A DNA stretch of 54,204 nucleotides from an uncultured Lachnospiraceae bacterium (lineage in GTDB: Bacteria > Bacillota > Clostridia > Lachnospirales > Lachnospiraceae), in contig CAJTXP010000027.1 in assembly GCA_910583615.1 (NCBI GenBank), positions 1 to 54,204 on the forward strand, written 5' to 3'. Within the stretch, counting starts at the first letter, position 1. Each line of letters begins with the position of its first letter. The notes under the pieces are model-generated. The model saw only the letters and a program-made list of their open reading frames with translations. It was not told the origin of the DNA and made no database searches. A program made the position numbers and the translations under genes. This document shows positions 1-8,215 of this stretch, one piece after another.

Positions 1-26
1 CATAGGATACAAAATCCTTGAGGAAA

Positions 27-554
27 ATGTGTCAACTAATCTTGACAAAATCAAAAACAATGTCCAGACAGACAAACACTTTGACGACTGATTATCACAA
101 ATACGACAAATGGTTTATGATCGCAAAAGTACTCCTGGTACTTTCCCCCTTTGTGGCATTGACTTATCTGCAGGCATCTGTGGGAGGCAGCGATCTGTCG
201 CTTCTGCTCAGGCAGGACCCGAAGATCACCGTCACCCTTCTGGCGTCCATGGCCGGCCCCTTCACCGCCTATCTGCTGGGCTTTGCACAGAAGCATCTCC
301 ATGATGGAGATCCTGCGTACATGATGGCGCATCTGACGCTGCTCTTTGTGACGGAGCTGCTGCTGCGCAACATGGTCTTCCTGATCATGATGCTTTATCT
401 GATGTACCTGGTATACAAGATGACCGGTATGTCGCCGGCGGCGTCTCTGCGTGCCAAATGGCACGACCACTTCTTCCGGGATCTCTCCGGATGCTTTCTG
501 CTGATCCTGCTCGGCGCTTTCTGCCTGTTTGTCTCCTGGCATCTGGGAATGTAA
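27..554 (+). CDS. Small integral membrane protein of unknown family
   Basis: About 175 residues with four hydrophobic segments: near residues 30-50, 65-90, 100-130 and the last 20 residues. No family is recognised. The start is unresolved: ATG at 27 has GAGG at 20-23 with very tight spacing, and ATG at 60, which gives MSRQTN, has no visible ribosome-binding site. The gene may even begin left of the window's first bases if TTG at 18 is not the limit. It ends 84 bp before the RpiR regulator, on the same strand, so the two may share transcription. Function unknown; probably in the cytoplasmic membrane. Confidence 0.6.
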   Translation: MCQLILTKSKTMSRQTNTLTTDYHKYDKWFMIAKVLLVLSPFVALTYLQASVGGSDLSLLLRQDPKITVTLLASMAGPFTAYLLGFAQKHLHDGDPAYMMAHLTLLFVTELLLRNMVFLIMMLYLMYLVYKMTGMSPAASLRAKWHDHFFRDLSGCFLLILLGAFCLFVSWHLGM

Positions 555-637
555 CGGTTTTTTGCATCATTTTTTCTTGGACAGCCCCCCGCCATCTGTG
601 TTATGATAAGAAAAACAGACGGCGGGAGGACCGATCC

Positions 638-1417
638 ATGAGCATTGAAGAACTGGTGAATCAGAATTATAAATATTTCAGCGAAAGCGACCGGGCCGTC
701 TGGGCCTATCTGTCCGGACACCGGTCGGAATGTGCAGATATGGCGATTAAAAAAATGGCGCAGAAATGCTGCGTGTCCCATTCTGCCGTCATGCGTTTTG
801 CCCAGAAGCTGGGTTTTCATGGATATGCGGAGCTCAAGCTGTATCTGAAAATGGATGAGCAGAAAGCGCCCTCCCACAGTGAGCTGACTCATATCTGCAC
901 CCTCTACCAGAATGTCATGAACAGCATGTGCGAGAAAAACTGCGATTCGCTTTTCGACGCGCTTGACAGAGCCGGACAGATCTATATCTTTGGCGAGGGC
1001 ATGGTGCAGGCCTCCATCAAAAAAGAATTCAAGCGGATCTTCATGGCTGCAGGGCATATGCTCTACGATGTTCCCAGCGGTCAGGAGATGTACAATCTGG
1101 TTCCCATGATTAGAAATGACGATTTCTGCATTCTCATATCCGTGTCCGGAGAAAACCGGAAGATCGTGGAAATCGCACGAAAACTTCAGATCCGGGGCGT
1201 TACCCTCATGTCCATCACAAAAAACAGAGAAAACACTCTCTCCCATCTGTGTGACTTCTGCCTGTATATTGATCATTGCGGAGATACTTGTCCTGAAATA
1301 CATTGCATGGAAATTCCCATAATATCAATCATTTTTCATGGACTTCTGACTTCATGTTATGGTATAATCAGACATATGTATTTTTATTATCACTTGATCG
1401 AAGGAGAAGAGAAATGA
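638..1417 (+). CDS. MurR/RpiR-family transcriptional regulator (HTH + SIS domain)
   Basis: 259 residues starting at ATG 638, with GGCGGGAGGA at 621-630 as ribosome-binding site; the open frame runs further upstream but lacks a better start. The N-terminal helix-turn-helix (about residues 1-75) carries the family pattern around AIKKMAQKCCVSHSAVMRFA and KLGFHGYAELK. The C-terminal SIS sugar-phosphate-binding domain (about 105-240) includes IYIFGEG and a serine-rich ISVSGEN loop. Family members repress or activate sugar-phosphate genes in response to a phosphosugar. The stop codon overlaps the start of the downstream chemoreceptor in an ATGA junction, so the two are co-translated. A possible -10 (TATGAT) lies at 603-608. 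The ligand cannot be told from sequence. Confidence 0.88.
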   Translation: MSIEELVNQNYKYFSESDRAVWAYLSGHRSECADMAIKKMAQKCCVSHSAVMRFAQKLGFHGYAELKLYLKMDEQKAPSHSELTHICTLYQNVMNSMCEKNCDSLFDALDRAGQIYIFGEGMVQASIKKEFKRIFMAAGHMLYDVPSGQEMYNLVPMIRNDDFCILISVSGENRKIVEIARKLQIRGVTLMSITKNRENTLSHLCDFCLYIDHCGDTCPEIHCMEIPIISIIFHGLLTSCYGIIRHMYFYYHLIEGEEK

Positions 1418-3387
1418 ACAGTATTCGCAAGAAAATCACCGTATGCCTGATGGCAACTGTCCTGATCGCTCTGGCTGCGGTGGGGACATCCAGTATCGCA
1501 CTGAGTTATCGAAGCACGATCGCCACTGTGGATCAGATGATGAGCGAGACTGCTGTGCTGGCGGCAGAGCGCATCGAACAGGAGCTGTCCGCCTATCGGA
1601 ATGTTGCCATGGATACCGGATGTATCCCGCAGCTGTCCGATGAAACCGTATCTGTAGAAGAAAAACGCGCCGTCATTGACGAACGCGTCCGCATGCACGG
1701 GTTTCAGAGAGGGAATATCATCGGTTCTGACGGCCACAGCATCTTTGACGGAAACGATTACTCAGACCGGGAATATGTAAAGCAGGCCATGCAGGGCAAT
1801 ATCTATGTATCCGAACCGCTGATCAGCAAGGTCACCGGAGAACTGTCCATCATGGTGGCAGCCCCTCTCTACCAGAACGGCAACCAGGGCGGCCAGATTG
1901 TGGGCGTGGTCTATTTTGTACCGCAGGAGACTTTCTTAAATGATATCGTTTCCTCCATCCAGATCAGCGAAAGCAGCCGTGCCTACATGATCAATAAATC
2001 CGGCGACACAATCGCAGACATCACACTGGATACCATTACTACCCAGAACATCGAACAGGAAGCCCAGAGCAACGCTTCCCTGAAGGAGCTGGCTTCCATC
2101 CACGCGGATATGAGAGCCGGGAAGAACGGTTTTGGAAGTTTCCACGATACGGACGGCGAGCGCTTTACCGCCTATGCTCCGGTGAACGGTACTGATGGCT
2201 GGAGCGTTGCCGTCACTTCGCTGAAATCAGAATACCTGGCAAATACATACTTTGGCTTCTATATTAATATTGCCGTAATTGCCTTATCCATCCTGGCTTC
2301 CATCGTGGTTGCCCTGAAGCTGTCCACCAATATCAGCGCGCCCATGCGCGCCTGTGCGAAGCGGATGAAGCTTCTGGTGGAAGGCGACCTGGAATCTCCC
2401 GTTCCGCAGACCACCGGCCGGGATGAGACTGCAGAACTGACCCGTTCTACCGCGGAGATGGTAACCGGGCTGAATACCATCATCAACGACATCAGCTTCC
2501 TGCTGACCGAGATGGCAAACCAGAACTTTGATATCCAATCCTCCCACCGGGAAGATTATGTGGGCGGATTCCAGAATATCCTGCTGTCCATGCGCACCCT
2601 GAAGGTTGAACTGAGCAATACCATACGCCAGATCGACAATTCCGCCACCCAGGTCTCCTCTGCCAGCGGGCAGGTTTCCACAGGCGCTCAGACGCTGAGC
2701 CAGGGTTCCATTGAACAGGCCAGCTCCATCCAGGAACTGGCGGCTACGATCAATGACATTTCCGAAAGCGCCAAAAAGACGTCCACTGCCGCTGAAGAAG
2801 CAGGCAGTTTCGTCGGGCAGGCAGGCGCGCAGCTTGGCACCAGTGTAGAATATGTCAAGGACCTCAATACTGCTATGGATAAGATTTCCCGTTCGTCACA
2901 GGAGATCTCCCGCATCATTGCCACGATCGAAAACATCGCGTTCCAGACCAACATCCTGGCCCTCAACGCCGCTGTAGAAGCTGCCCGGGCAGGCGCTTCC
3001 GGCAAAGGCTTCGCTGTTGTGGCTGATGAAGTACGGAACCTTGCTTCCAAATCCGATGAAGCAGCCAAGGCTACCAAGGAGCTGATTGAAAGCTCCATCG
3101 CCACCGTCAACGAAGGAAACGAAGCGGTGAATCGGGTTACGGAAGCTCTGGAGCTTACCAGCCAGCTTGCCGGCAATGTAACTTCCAAGATGGATATTGT
3201 TGTAGAAGCAGTCGAAAATCAGACGGTTTCCATCGAACAGGTCACCGAGGGTATCGATCAGATTTCTTCCGTTGTACAGACCAACAGCGCTACCGCAGAA
3301 GAAAGCGCCGCAGCCAGCGAGGAGCTTTCTGCAGAAGCAACCAGCCTGAAGCAGCTGGTGGATCGTTTCACACTGGCCAGCAGCTGA
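1414..3387 (+). CDS. Methyl-accepting chemotaxis protein (Cache-HAMP-MCP)
   Basis: 657 residues. ATG at 1414 follows AAGGAG at 1401-1406 and overlaps the upstream stop as ATGA; a longer frame from 1303 is rejected. Order of parts: transmembrane helix near 10-32, extracellular Cache-type sensor domain to about 275, second helix near 280-300, HAMP linker, then the long coiled-coil signalling domain. The conserved hairpin tip is plain (FQTNILALNAAVEAARAG, then GKGFAVVADEVRNLA). It should sense a small ligand outside the cell and control a CheA kinase; no che or flagellar genes are in the window. Coupling to a sugar-type regulator suggests the ligand may be related to the RpiR effector, which is inference. 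Confidence 0.93.
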   Translation: MNSIRKKITVCLMATVLIALAAVGTSSIALSYRSTIATVDQMMSETAVLAAERIEQELSAYRNVAMDTGCIPQLSDETVSVEEKRAVIDERVRMHGFQRGNIIGSDGHSIFDGNDYSDREYVKQAMQGNIYVSEPLISKVTGELSIMVAAPLYQNGNQGGQIVGVVYFVPQETFLNDIVSSIQISESSRAYMINKSGDTIADITLDTITTQNIEQEAQSNASLKELASIHADMRAGKNGFGSFHDTDGERFTAYAPVNGTDGWSVAVTSLKSEYLANTYFGFYINIAVIALSILASIVVALKLSTNISAPMRACAKRMKLLVEGDLESPVPQTTGRDETAELTRSTAEMVTGLNTIINDISFLLTEMANQNFDIQSSHREDYVGGFQNILLSMRTLKVELSNTIRQIDNSATQVSSASGQVSTGAQTLSQGSIEQASSIQELAATINDISESAKKTSTAAEEAGSFVGQAGAQLGTSVEYVKDLNTAMDKISRSSQEISRIIATIENIAFQTNILALNAAVEAARAGASGKGFAVVADEVRNLASKSDEAAKATKELIESSIATVNEGNEAVNRVTEALELTSQLAGNVTSKMDIVVEAVENQTVSIEQVTEGIDQISSVVQTNSATAEESAAASEELSAEATSLKQLVDRFTLASS

Positions 3388-3400
3388 AAGCATATTTTAA

Positions 3401-3423
3401 GGGGATGTCGTTTCGACATCCCC
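3401..3423. terminator. Hairpin between convergent genes
   Basis: Perfect 10-bp stem GGGGATGTCG / CGACATCCCC with a TTT loop, 14 bp after the chemoreceptor stop. No T-run follows on the plus strand; on the minus strand the stem is followed by TTAAAATATG. It probably acts as a weak or bidirectional terminator between this gene and the convergent PPOX gene. Confidence 0.55.
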
Positions 3424-3453
3424 TTCATCTGTCCGGATAATACTCTCTGCCTG

Positions 3454-3864
3454 TCAATGAATGTTGTTTCGTCTCTTTCCCGACATATCCAGCACTTTCA
3501 ATTTTAAAACTGTTGTTACTTTCATCATGTCCGTATTAAACAGAAAGTCTTCTGCATGATACTGATTCATTAAAATCTTCAATGCCCTGAATTTTTCTTC
3601 ATCAGATACGAATTCTATCGTGCCATGACCGATCACGCTGGCATATTCCATGGTACAACTCATTCTCTCCTCATACAGAATAAAATTATGCTCACAGTCC
3701 ATCTCAAAAGTTGCCCGGTTGTCTTTCCGGATCAGATCCAGTTTTCTGCCTTCTGACGCACAGTGAAAGTATAAATATAACTGCCCGTCTTCAATATTCA
3801 TGCCAAAGTTCAAAGGTACAACATAAGGAAATTTACAGATCGTTTTTCTTTCTGTTTCAATCAA
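3454..3864 (-). CDS. Pyridoxamine 5'-phosphate oxidase-family (NimA-like) flavin-binding protein, short N-terminus
   Basis: 136 residues with the family signature PYVVPLNFG, then LYLYFHCASEGRKLDLI and a VIGHGTIEF strand, typical of small FMN-binding split-barrel proteins of the PPOX/NimA group. The usual N-terminal part (about 20 residues, a helix plus first strand before the PYxVPLNFG motif) is missing: the frame starts at TTG 3864 preceded by AAGGCGGAAGA. Either a TTG start is used or the 5' end has been lost. The upstream MoaE-like gene ends 12 bp before, so the pair is one operon. Substrate unknown. Confidence 0.75.
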   Translation of the reverse strand: MIETERKTICKFPYVVPLNFGMNIEDGQLYLYFHCASEGRKLDLIRKDNRATFEMDCEHNFILYEERMSCTMEYASVIGHGTIEFVSDEEKFRALKILMNQYHAEDFLFNTDMMKVTTVLKLKVLDMSGKRRNNIH

Positions 3865-3876
3865 TCTTCCGCCTTA

Positions 3877-4278
3877 TTAAAATGTTTCACGTTCTTCCAC
3901 GCAGTTTCCCTTGATCTCTTCTACCAGCGCCTGCAGCGCGTCAATCACCCGGGGACGGATATCGCCTCCTACAAGGACCCGCATCATATCGTCTCCCACT
4001 TTCAGCTCGCCCTGATTCAGCCATACCCTTGCATAGTAGATGCCCGGCATCTCTTTTGCCCGTCTGACCGCTTCCTGAACCTTCTGCTCATTATAGGACA
4101 ATACAAGCCCTGCAACCGGCGGCAGGCCCTTCTCCCCCTGACGCACACTGGCCCTGGCCGACTGTCTCACCACCCCGTTATGAAACAGATACATGCCGCA
4201 GGCGGCCGCCTGCGGATCTTCCTTTGCCTCCTCAAGCCACTGGTCCATGGATGGTGCTTTCTCCTTTTTTTCGATCAT
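3877..4278 (-). CDS. Divergent MoaE-like protein
   Basis: 133 residues, ATG 4278 preceded by AGGAGGAGAG. The middle resembles molybdopterin synthase large subunit MoaE: a G-V-V-R element (HNGVVRQSARASVR), a substrate-like loop with LVLSYNEQKVQEAV, an I-x-x-A-R-V-W-x-x-x-G-x-L-K-V-G-D segment and a final helix. Key MoaE residues for the active site (an HR pair and the terminal K-xxx-K lysines) are not seen. It may have a related but different role in molybdenum cofactor handling; no moaA, moaC or moaD is nearby. It is the first gene of a two-gene unit with the PPOX-like gene. Confidence 0.6.
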   Translation of the reverse strand: MIEKKEKAPSMDQWLEEAKEDPQAAACGMYLFHNGVVRQSARASVRQGEKGLPPVAGLVLSYNEQKVQEAVRRAKEMPGIYYARVWLNQGELKVGDDMMRVLVGGDIRPRVIDALQALVEEIKGNCVEERETF

Positions 4279-4298
4279 GCTTTCTCTCCTCCTGATAG

Positions 4299-4329
4299 TT
4301 ATGAAATTTCAAAGCGGAACATTTCATAA
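4299..4329. promoter_or_regulatory. 9-bp inverted repeat upstream of the MoaE-like gene
   Basis: TTATGAAAT (4299-4307) and ATTTCATAA (4321-4329) form a perfect dyad with a 13-bp spacer, 20 bp upstream of the gene start at 4278. The position fits an operator or 5' leader stem. The rest of 4330-4540 is AT-rich then GC-rich with no recognisable gene. Confidence 0.4.
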
Positions 4330-4550
4330 TTTTGTAAACAACACTTCTCCCTGATTTGCTGCCTCTTTCAGTATATCATAATTTTTCCTGTTTACAAGTA
4401 AGCATCCGCTCCCCGCCTTTCGTCAGAAGCAGATTGTATAAATTTCCAGAATCTGTCCATATTGATTATAAGCACACGCTGCACCATCCCGGTTTCCGCC
4501 GGACAGATGCGCGCTCCGCCAAAACATTCCGAAATACCCAGGAGGCATAT

Positions 4551-5165
4551 ATGAAACGCATTCCCAGACACATCGGCATCATCCCGGACGGCAACCGGCG
4601 CTGGGCCAGGCAGAACGGACTGAAAAAAGAAGAAGGCTACGCATACGGACTGGAGCCCGGGCTGAAACTGCTTCAGGCGGCGCGGGCTTACGGGATTCAG
4701 GAGCTGACCTATTATGGATTTACCGTGGACAACTGCAAACGCCCGAAGGAACAGGTCGCTGCCTTTTCCGACGCCTGCGTTTCAGCAGTCAAACTGCTGA
4801 AACAGGAGGCGGCAGAACTGCATGTGATCGGCAATACCGGCTCCCCCTGCTTTCCCGCCGGACTCCTTCCCTATACCAAAGGACGTCCGGAGCAAAGCCG
4901 CCGGAAAGACGCCCTGAGAGTCAATTTTCTTGTAAACTATGGTTGGGAATGGGATATGAAAAACGGCTGGGCCTCCAGAGAGATCCCCCGCATCGATCTG
5001 GTGATCCGCTGGGGCGGAATGTGCCGGCTGTCCGGCTTTCTGCCCCTCCAGACCGTCTATTCTGATTTCTATATCGTCAAAGAATTGTGGCCGGATTTTC
5101 AGGAATCACAGTTTGCAGAGGCCCTTAAGTGGTATCAGAAGCAGGACGTCACCCTGGGCGGGTAA
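4551..5165 (+). CDS. Short cis-prenyltransferase (UppS-family) homologue
   Basis: 204 residues; ATG 4551 with GGAGG at 4541-4545. Family signatures are present in altered form: HIGIIPDGNRRWA (UppS: HIAIIMDGNGRWA), YYGFTVDNCKRPKEQ (YAFSTENWKRP), and IRWGGMCRLSGFLPLQ (IRTGGE-RLSNFLLWQ), followed by a WPDF motif. The catalytic Asp of DGN is kept, but the protein is about 40 residues shorter than typical undecaprenyl diphosphate synthase, mainly in the middle. It could make short cis-prenyl chains or be an accessory paralogue; a main uppS would be elsewhere. It converges on the LysM gene with a 19-bp gap. Confidence 0.72.
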   Translation: MKRIPRHIGIIPDGNRRWARQNGLKKEEGYAYGLEPGLKLLQAARAYGIQELTYYGFTVDNCKRPKEQVAAFSDACVSAVKLLKQEAAELHVIGNTGSPCFPAGLLPYTKGRPEQSRRKDALRVNFLVNYGWEWDMKNGWASREIPRIDLVIRWGGMCRLSGFLPLQTVYSDFYIVKELWPDFQESQFAEALKWYQKQDVTLGG

Positions 5166-5184
5166 GGCGATCCCTGCGTCTTCT

Positions 5185-6390
5185 TTAATCTTCCACTCTC
5201 GTATCCTGTGCATTTCCCGCCTCCGGCAGATACAGCCGCGTGCCCGGCATAAGCAGGTCCGGATCCAATCCGATGACGCCCAGATTCATCCGCCAGATCA
5301 GATCACAGCGCCCGCCCTGCCCATAGCATCGGCCGGCAATGCTCCAGAGACAGTCGCCCGGAGCCACCACATAATAATGGTCCTCCAGAGTCGCCTCCAC
5401 CTCTTCCGGCATCTGATAATGCTGCTGCCCCAGGTCCATTCCCTTTCCGTAGAAAAGCTCTCTCTCCACGGTCCCATTAGCCGCCGCTTTCCTGACTGCC
5501 GGTTTGCCGTACTGGGGACGAAGCTCATACGTGCTCCCGTCCTCACAGGAAAGTACCCAGTCCTCCAGCACCTGATAGGTATATTGTTCCAGCTGTCCGG
5601 TCTCCTCCTGATATTCCAGGCAGCAGAGCTGGATCTCGTCCTCCGTCACCGCCACCCAGAGGACGCAGTCTCCCTGCTCATCATACTGGTAGATCCGGTA
5701 CTCCCACGAACCGGTTTCATTCGTCCCCCAGTAGTCATAATACTGCAGCTCCGCCGTCAGCCGGCCGTCCTCATACTCTGCCTGATAACCGCGGTCAAAG
5801 AAAAGCTCCTCGCTGTAGCCATTGGGATCCGACCCCACATTTCTCCGGTAGGTCAGACACCGGAGAAGCCTGCCCTCCTCATCATATTGAAACTCACTGT
5901 CCTCGAACAAATACCGGAATCCGATATAATAACCGTTCTCATACGGGATGCTGTTGGATTTAAAATACAGGTACCGGCGTGCATGCCCGGTTTCGTCCCG
6001 TTCATAGATACGCTCTTCGCAGTAGCTGCTGCTGTCTCCGAGAATATTTGCCGTATATCCCAGCGCATAGAGCAGACGGTTCTGGCCGTCAAACTTCGCA
6101 TGGCAGGATTTTTCGATCTCTTCCTCCTCATAGCTCTGGTTGACCCAGAGATACTGGCTGCCAAGGCTGTTCGGGCGGATGGGCTGCTCCTTTTCATACG
6201 CGAAAGTCTCCTGGCTGACCAGGCGGAACCGGTCGTCCTCTTCATAGATCTCATGAAGCGGCCTCTCGGAACATTCTCCTGCCTCCCTGCTGTCCGCGGC
6301 AAAGACACGGCCTCCAAATGCGTATAAAATTCCTGACAGAAGAAGCCCCATACAGACGCTGAGCTTCCACCGAATCGGAATACCCTTCAT
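5185..6390 (-). CDS. Exported LysM-domain protein
   Basis: 401 residues from ATG 6390, preceded by GAGGGAGGAAGGAG. The N-terminus is a signal peptide (KLSVCMGLLLSGILYAFGG, then FAADS as likely cleavage region). The body is rich in Tyr, Glu and Asp with repeated Y-x-YDE-x-G-x-L-like units (for example FQYDEEGRLLR and IYQYDEQGD), similar in style to YD/RHS repeats. The C-terminus is a LysM domain (VVAPGDCLWSIAGRCYG to PGTRLYLPE) that should bind peptidoglycan. Role of the repeat region is unknown. Confidence 0.8.
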   Translation of the reverse strand: MKGIPIRWKLSVCMGLLLSGILYAFGGRVFAADSREAGECSERPLHEIYEEDDRFRLVSQETFAYEKEQPIRPNSLGSQYLWVNQSYEEEEIEKSCHAKFDGQNRLLYALGYTANILGDSSSYCEERIYERDETGHARRYLYFKSNSIPYENGYYIGFRYLFEDSEFQYDEEGRLLRCLTYRRNVGSDPNGYSEELFFDRGYQAEYEDGRLTAELQYYDYWGTNETGSWEYRIYQYDEQGDCVLWVAVTEDEIQLCCLEYQEETGQLEQYTYQVLEDWVLSCEDGSTYELRPQYGKPAVRKAAANGTVERELFYGKGMDLGQQHYQMPEEVEATLEDHYYVVAPGDCLWSIAGRCYGQGGRCDLIWRMNLGVIGLDPDLLMPGTRLYLPEAGNAQDTRVED

Positions 6391-6431
6391 GCTCCTTCCT
6401 CCCTCCAGCAGATCGACATTCCAATATCTCA

Positions 6432-6596
6432 TTACCCGATTTTTGTCTGTACTCCAACCATATTTCCAATCGCTTCCTCAACAGCCGCGTTCAGACTCTT
6501 CCCATGCTCCATTGCATACACCGCAATATTCCGATGGAGCTCCGGACTGATCCTGACATTAAAGGTTCCTTTCTTCTTTCGAATACTCCACTGTGT
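6432..6596 (-). pseudogene. C-terminal remnant of a HicB-type antitoxin
   Basis: A frame of about 50 residues without a start codon reads KGTFNVRISPELHRNIAVYA then GKSLNAAVEEAIG, the ribbon-helix-helix end typical of HicB-family antitoxins. Two in-frame stops lie just upstream (around 6600) and the N-terminal RNase-H-like part and the HicA toxin are absent. It is a leftover of a toxin-antitoxin locus. Confidence 0.65.
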
Positions 6597-6712
6597 TTAT
6601 TATTTCGTTACTTCCAGCTTTGATAAACTTCACTCCTGAACCAGTTCTGCCTTGTTTTAATTCATATTTCTTCTTCGGACAGGATAACCGGCAGAACAAA
6701 GGTGGCCGGAAT

Positions 6713-7168
6713 TCAGTGGCCCCGCAGATCAAATTCATGAAAAATCGTATCATTATCACCCCAGGAATACACGATAAAATAATCATTTCCCGATACATTG
6801 GTCTTAAATGTCAATTCTGCATGTTCTATCATATCTATAGTTTCACCCGCCTGCCGCTCAACCGTACAATCCCATGCGTCTTCAGCCAGGCCTGCATAGT
6901 ACGTTTTTAATTCTTCGAGAGAACATCCGCTTTGAATCAGTATGGCTCCAAAATACTGCATCCCGTTGCCGTTCCCGGTTAGTTTTCCCGCCTTATATAC
7001 AGATTCGAGCATTTCCGTATGATCCGGAAGCGGCAAATCTGCAAGCTTGTCTGCTGTCTGCTCTGCGATACGATCATTTACGATTGGCGCCGTCAGGAAA
7101 AAAGCAGGCACAGCGATAACCACAATGGAAGCCGCGACAGTCACTGTTCCTGCAAAACCTCTTACCAT
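6713..7168 (-). CDS. Membrane-anchored small protein, unknown family
   Basis: 151 residues; ATG 7168 with AAGGAGAAAAG upstream. One N-terminal transmembrane helix (about residues 5-28) followed by an extracytoplasmic domain with EMLESVYKAGKLTGNGNGMQYFGAILI and a C-terminal YFIVYSWGDND segment. No family recognised with certainty. It is the second gene after a 50-residue ORF, both under the promoter at 7442-7470; a 10-bp inverted repeat (7185-7227) sits directly before its ribosome-binding site. Confidence 0.75.
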   Translation of the reverse strand: MVRGFAGTVTVAASIVVIAVPAFFLTAPIVNDRIAEQTADKLADLPLPDHTEMLESVYKAGKLTGNGNGMQYFGAILIQSGCSLEELKTYYAGLAEDAWDCTVERQAGETIDMIEHAELTFKTNVSGNDYFIVYSWGDNDTIFHEFDLRGH

Positions 7169-7184
7169 AACTTTTCTCCTTAAA

Positions 7185-7227
7185 AAGAGTGTGACTCTTT
7201 GATAAATTCAATAGACTTCACACTCTT
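7185..7227. promoter_or_regulatory. Inverted repeat before the 6713-7168 gene
   Basis: AAGAGTGTGA (7185-7194) and TCACACTCTT (7218-7227) are perfect complements separated by 23 bp, between the 50-residue ORF and the ribosome-binding site of the next gene. It may be an operator, an RNA stem limiting read-through, or an element end. No T-run follows it. Confidence 0.4.
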
Positions 7228-7240
7228 AAGCTCTGCCTGT

Positions 7241-7393
7241 TCAGGCGGTTATTTCTTTATTATTTGCAAGAATATTTTTCTTGCGCAATTTGAGTTTTTC
7301 ACGCTCTTTCTCATCTTTCTCTTTGTCAATCAATTCATCAACAAAACATATTAAGGCGTTATATACTTCAAACTGCTGATCACTCATACCCAT
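7241..7393 (-). CDS. 50-residue highly charged small protein
   Basis: An ATG at 7393 is preceded by AAAAGGGGGTGAAAAT, an excellent ribosome-binding site, and opens a 50-codon frame ending at TGA 7241-7243. The product begins MGMSDQQFEVYNALICF and continues with a Lys/Glu-rich helix (ELIDKEKDEKEREK). No family recognised. The promoter (7442-7470), ribosome-binding site and clean frame together make a real gene likely. It is followed by the membrane-anchored protein. Confidence 0.6.
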   Translation of the reverse strand: MGMSDQQFEVYNALICFVDELIDKEKDEKEREKLKLRKKNILANNKEITA

Positions 7394-7441
7394 ATTTTCA
7401 CCCCCTTTTCCTGGTTTGTCACGATATGGTTACTGACTAAT

Positions 7442-7470
7442 ATTATAATAGAAAAATTACAGCGTGTAAA
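7442..7470 (-). promoter_or_regulatory. Sigma-A-type promoter for the 50-residue ORF
   Basis: Read on the minus strand: TTTACA (7470-7465), 17-bp spacer, TATAAT (7447-7442). Transcription would start near 7435, about 40 bp before the small ORF. Confidence 0.7.
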
Positions 7471-7510
7471 GTATGTTCCATTTCACAATTCGGAATGCAG
7501 ACCTTTCCCC

Positions 7511-8197
7511 TTAATAACAATAATCCCGTTCCAGCTCTTCCTGTGTGGGGAATTTTGCTTCATCTTCATCGAGATAATCGCCGGTGCACGTAAACCGGAG
7601 GAAATCGTTAAAATCTTCACAAATATAGAGCCGTCTCTGTTCCATATAAGTCCTCACTTCCGACTTATCGCTTCCATCCACTCCGTCCGCGATCACCATG
7701 TCATAGACGCCCTCCTCGTGGATCGTGACAATGCCGCCGTTTACCAGATCAAGGTAGGTCAGATATCCATATACATTTCCAAGCTGGATAAAGCCTGCCT
7801 CCAGAAAGCATGGGCACCCGTCCGGCGTGCTTTGCTCTTTCTTCAGATTTTCCAGAAACTCCTGCCCGGTATGGCCTTTGATATTGTGCCACTCGAACTC
7901 CACCGTCGGTCCGATCTCGTCCTCCGCCAGGGGAACATAATCATTTTCCTCACGGGAGAACGTGTCTTCCCACGAGTTGGCGTAGGAGTCGCCGCAGAAG
8001 GACACCAGCACCGTCAGGTCCTTCGGCATCTGATAACTCAGCAGAAATTCACGGTACGGCACAGGCAGCGTATACCCAAGCCCCTCCTCAATCACGGACA
8101 GATCCTGCTCTGTAAGTGCAGATTCTGTCAAAGGCTCTTTCCATCGCTGCGGTTCACGCTCTTTTAATAGGTTCAGATACTTCCTGGCTGTTGTCAT
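7511..8197 (-). CDS. SMI1/KNR4 (SUKH) family immunity-type protein
   Basis: 228 residues; ATG 8197 preceded by AGAGGAAGAG. The SUKH core is visible: ALTEQDLSVIEEGLGYTLP, then PYREFLLSYQMPKDL, and a FIQLGNVYGYLTYLDLVNG strand pair, closing with FNDFLRFTCTGDY. SUKH proteins commonly neutralise nuclease toxins of contact-dependent or secreted polymorphic toxin systems. Last gene of a four-gene set, 18 bp after the DUF2185/DUF4241 gene. Its cognate toxin is not in the window. Confidence 0.82.
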   Translation of the reverse strand: MTTARKYLNLLKEREPQRWKEPLTESALTEQDLSVIEEGLGYTLPVPYREFLLSYQMPKDLTVLVSFCGDSYANSWEDTFSREENDYVPLAEDEIGPTVEFEWHNIKGHTGQEFLENLKKEQSTPDGCPCFLEAGFIQLGNVYGYLTYLDLVNGGIVTIHEEGVYDMVIADGVDGSDKSEVRTYMEQRRLYICEDFNDFLRFTCTGDYLDEDEAKFPTQEELERDYCY

Positions 8198-8215
8198 AAA
8201 AATCTCTTCCTCTCA

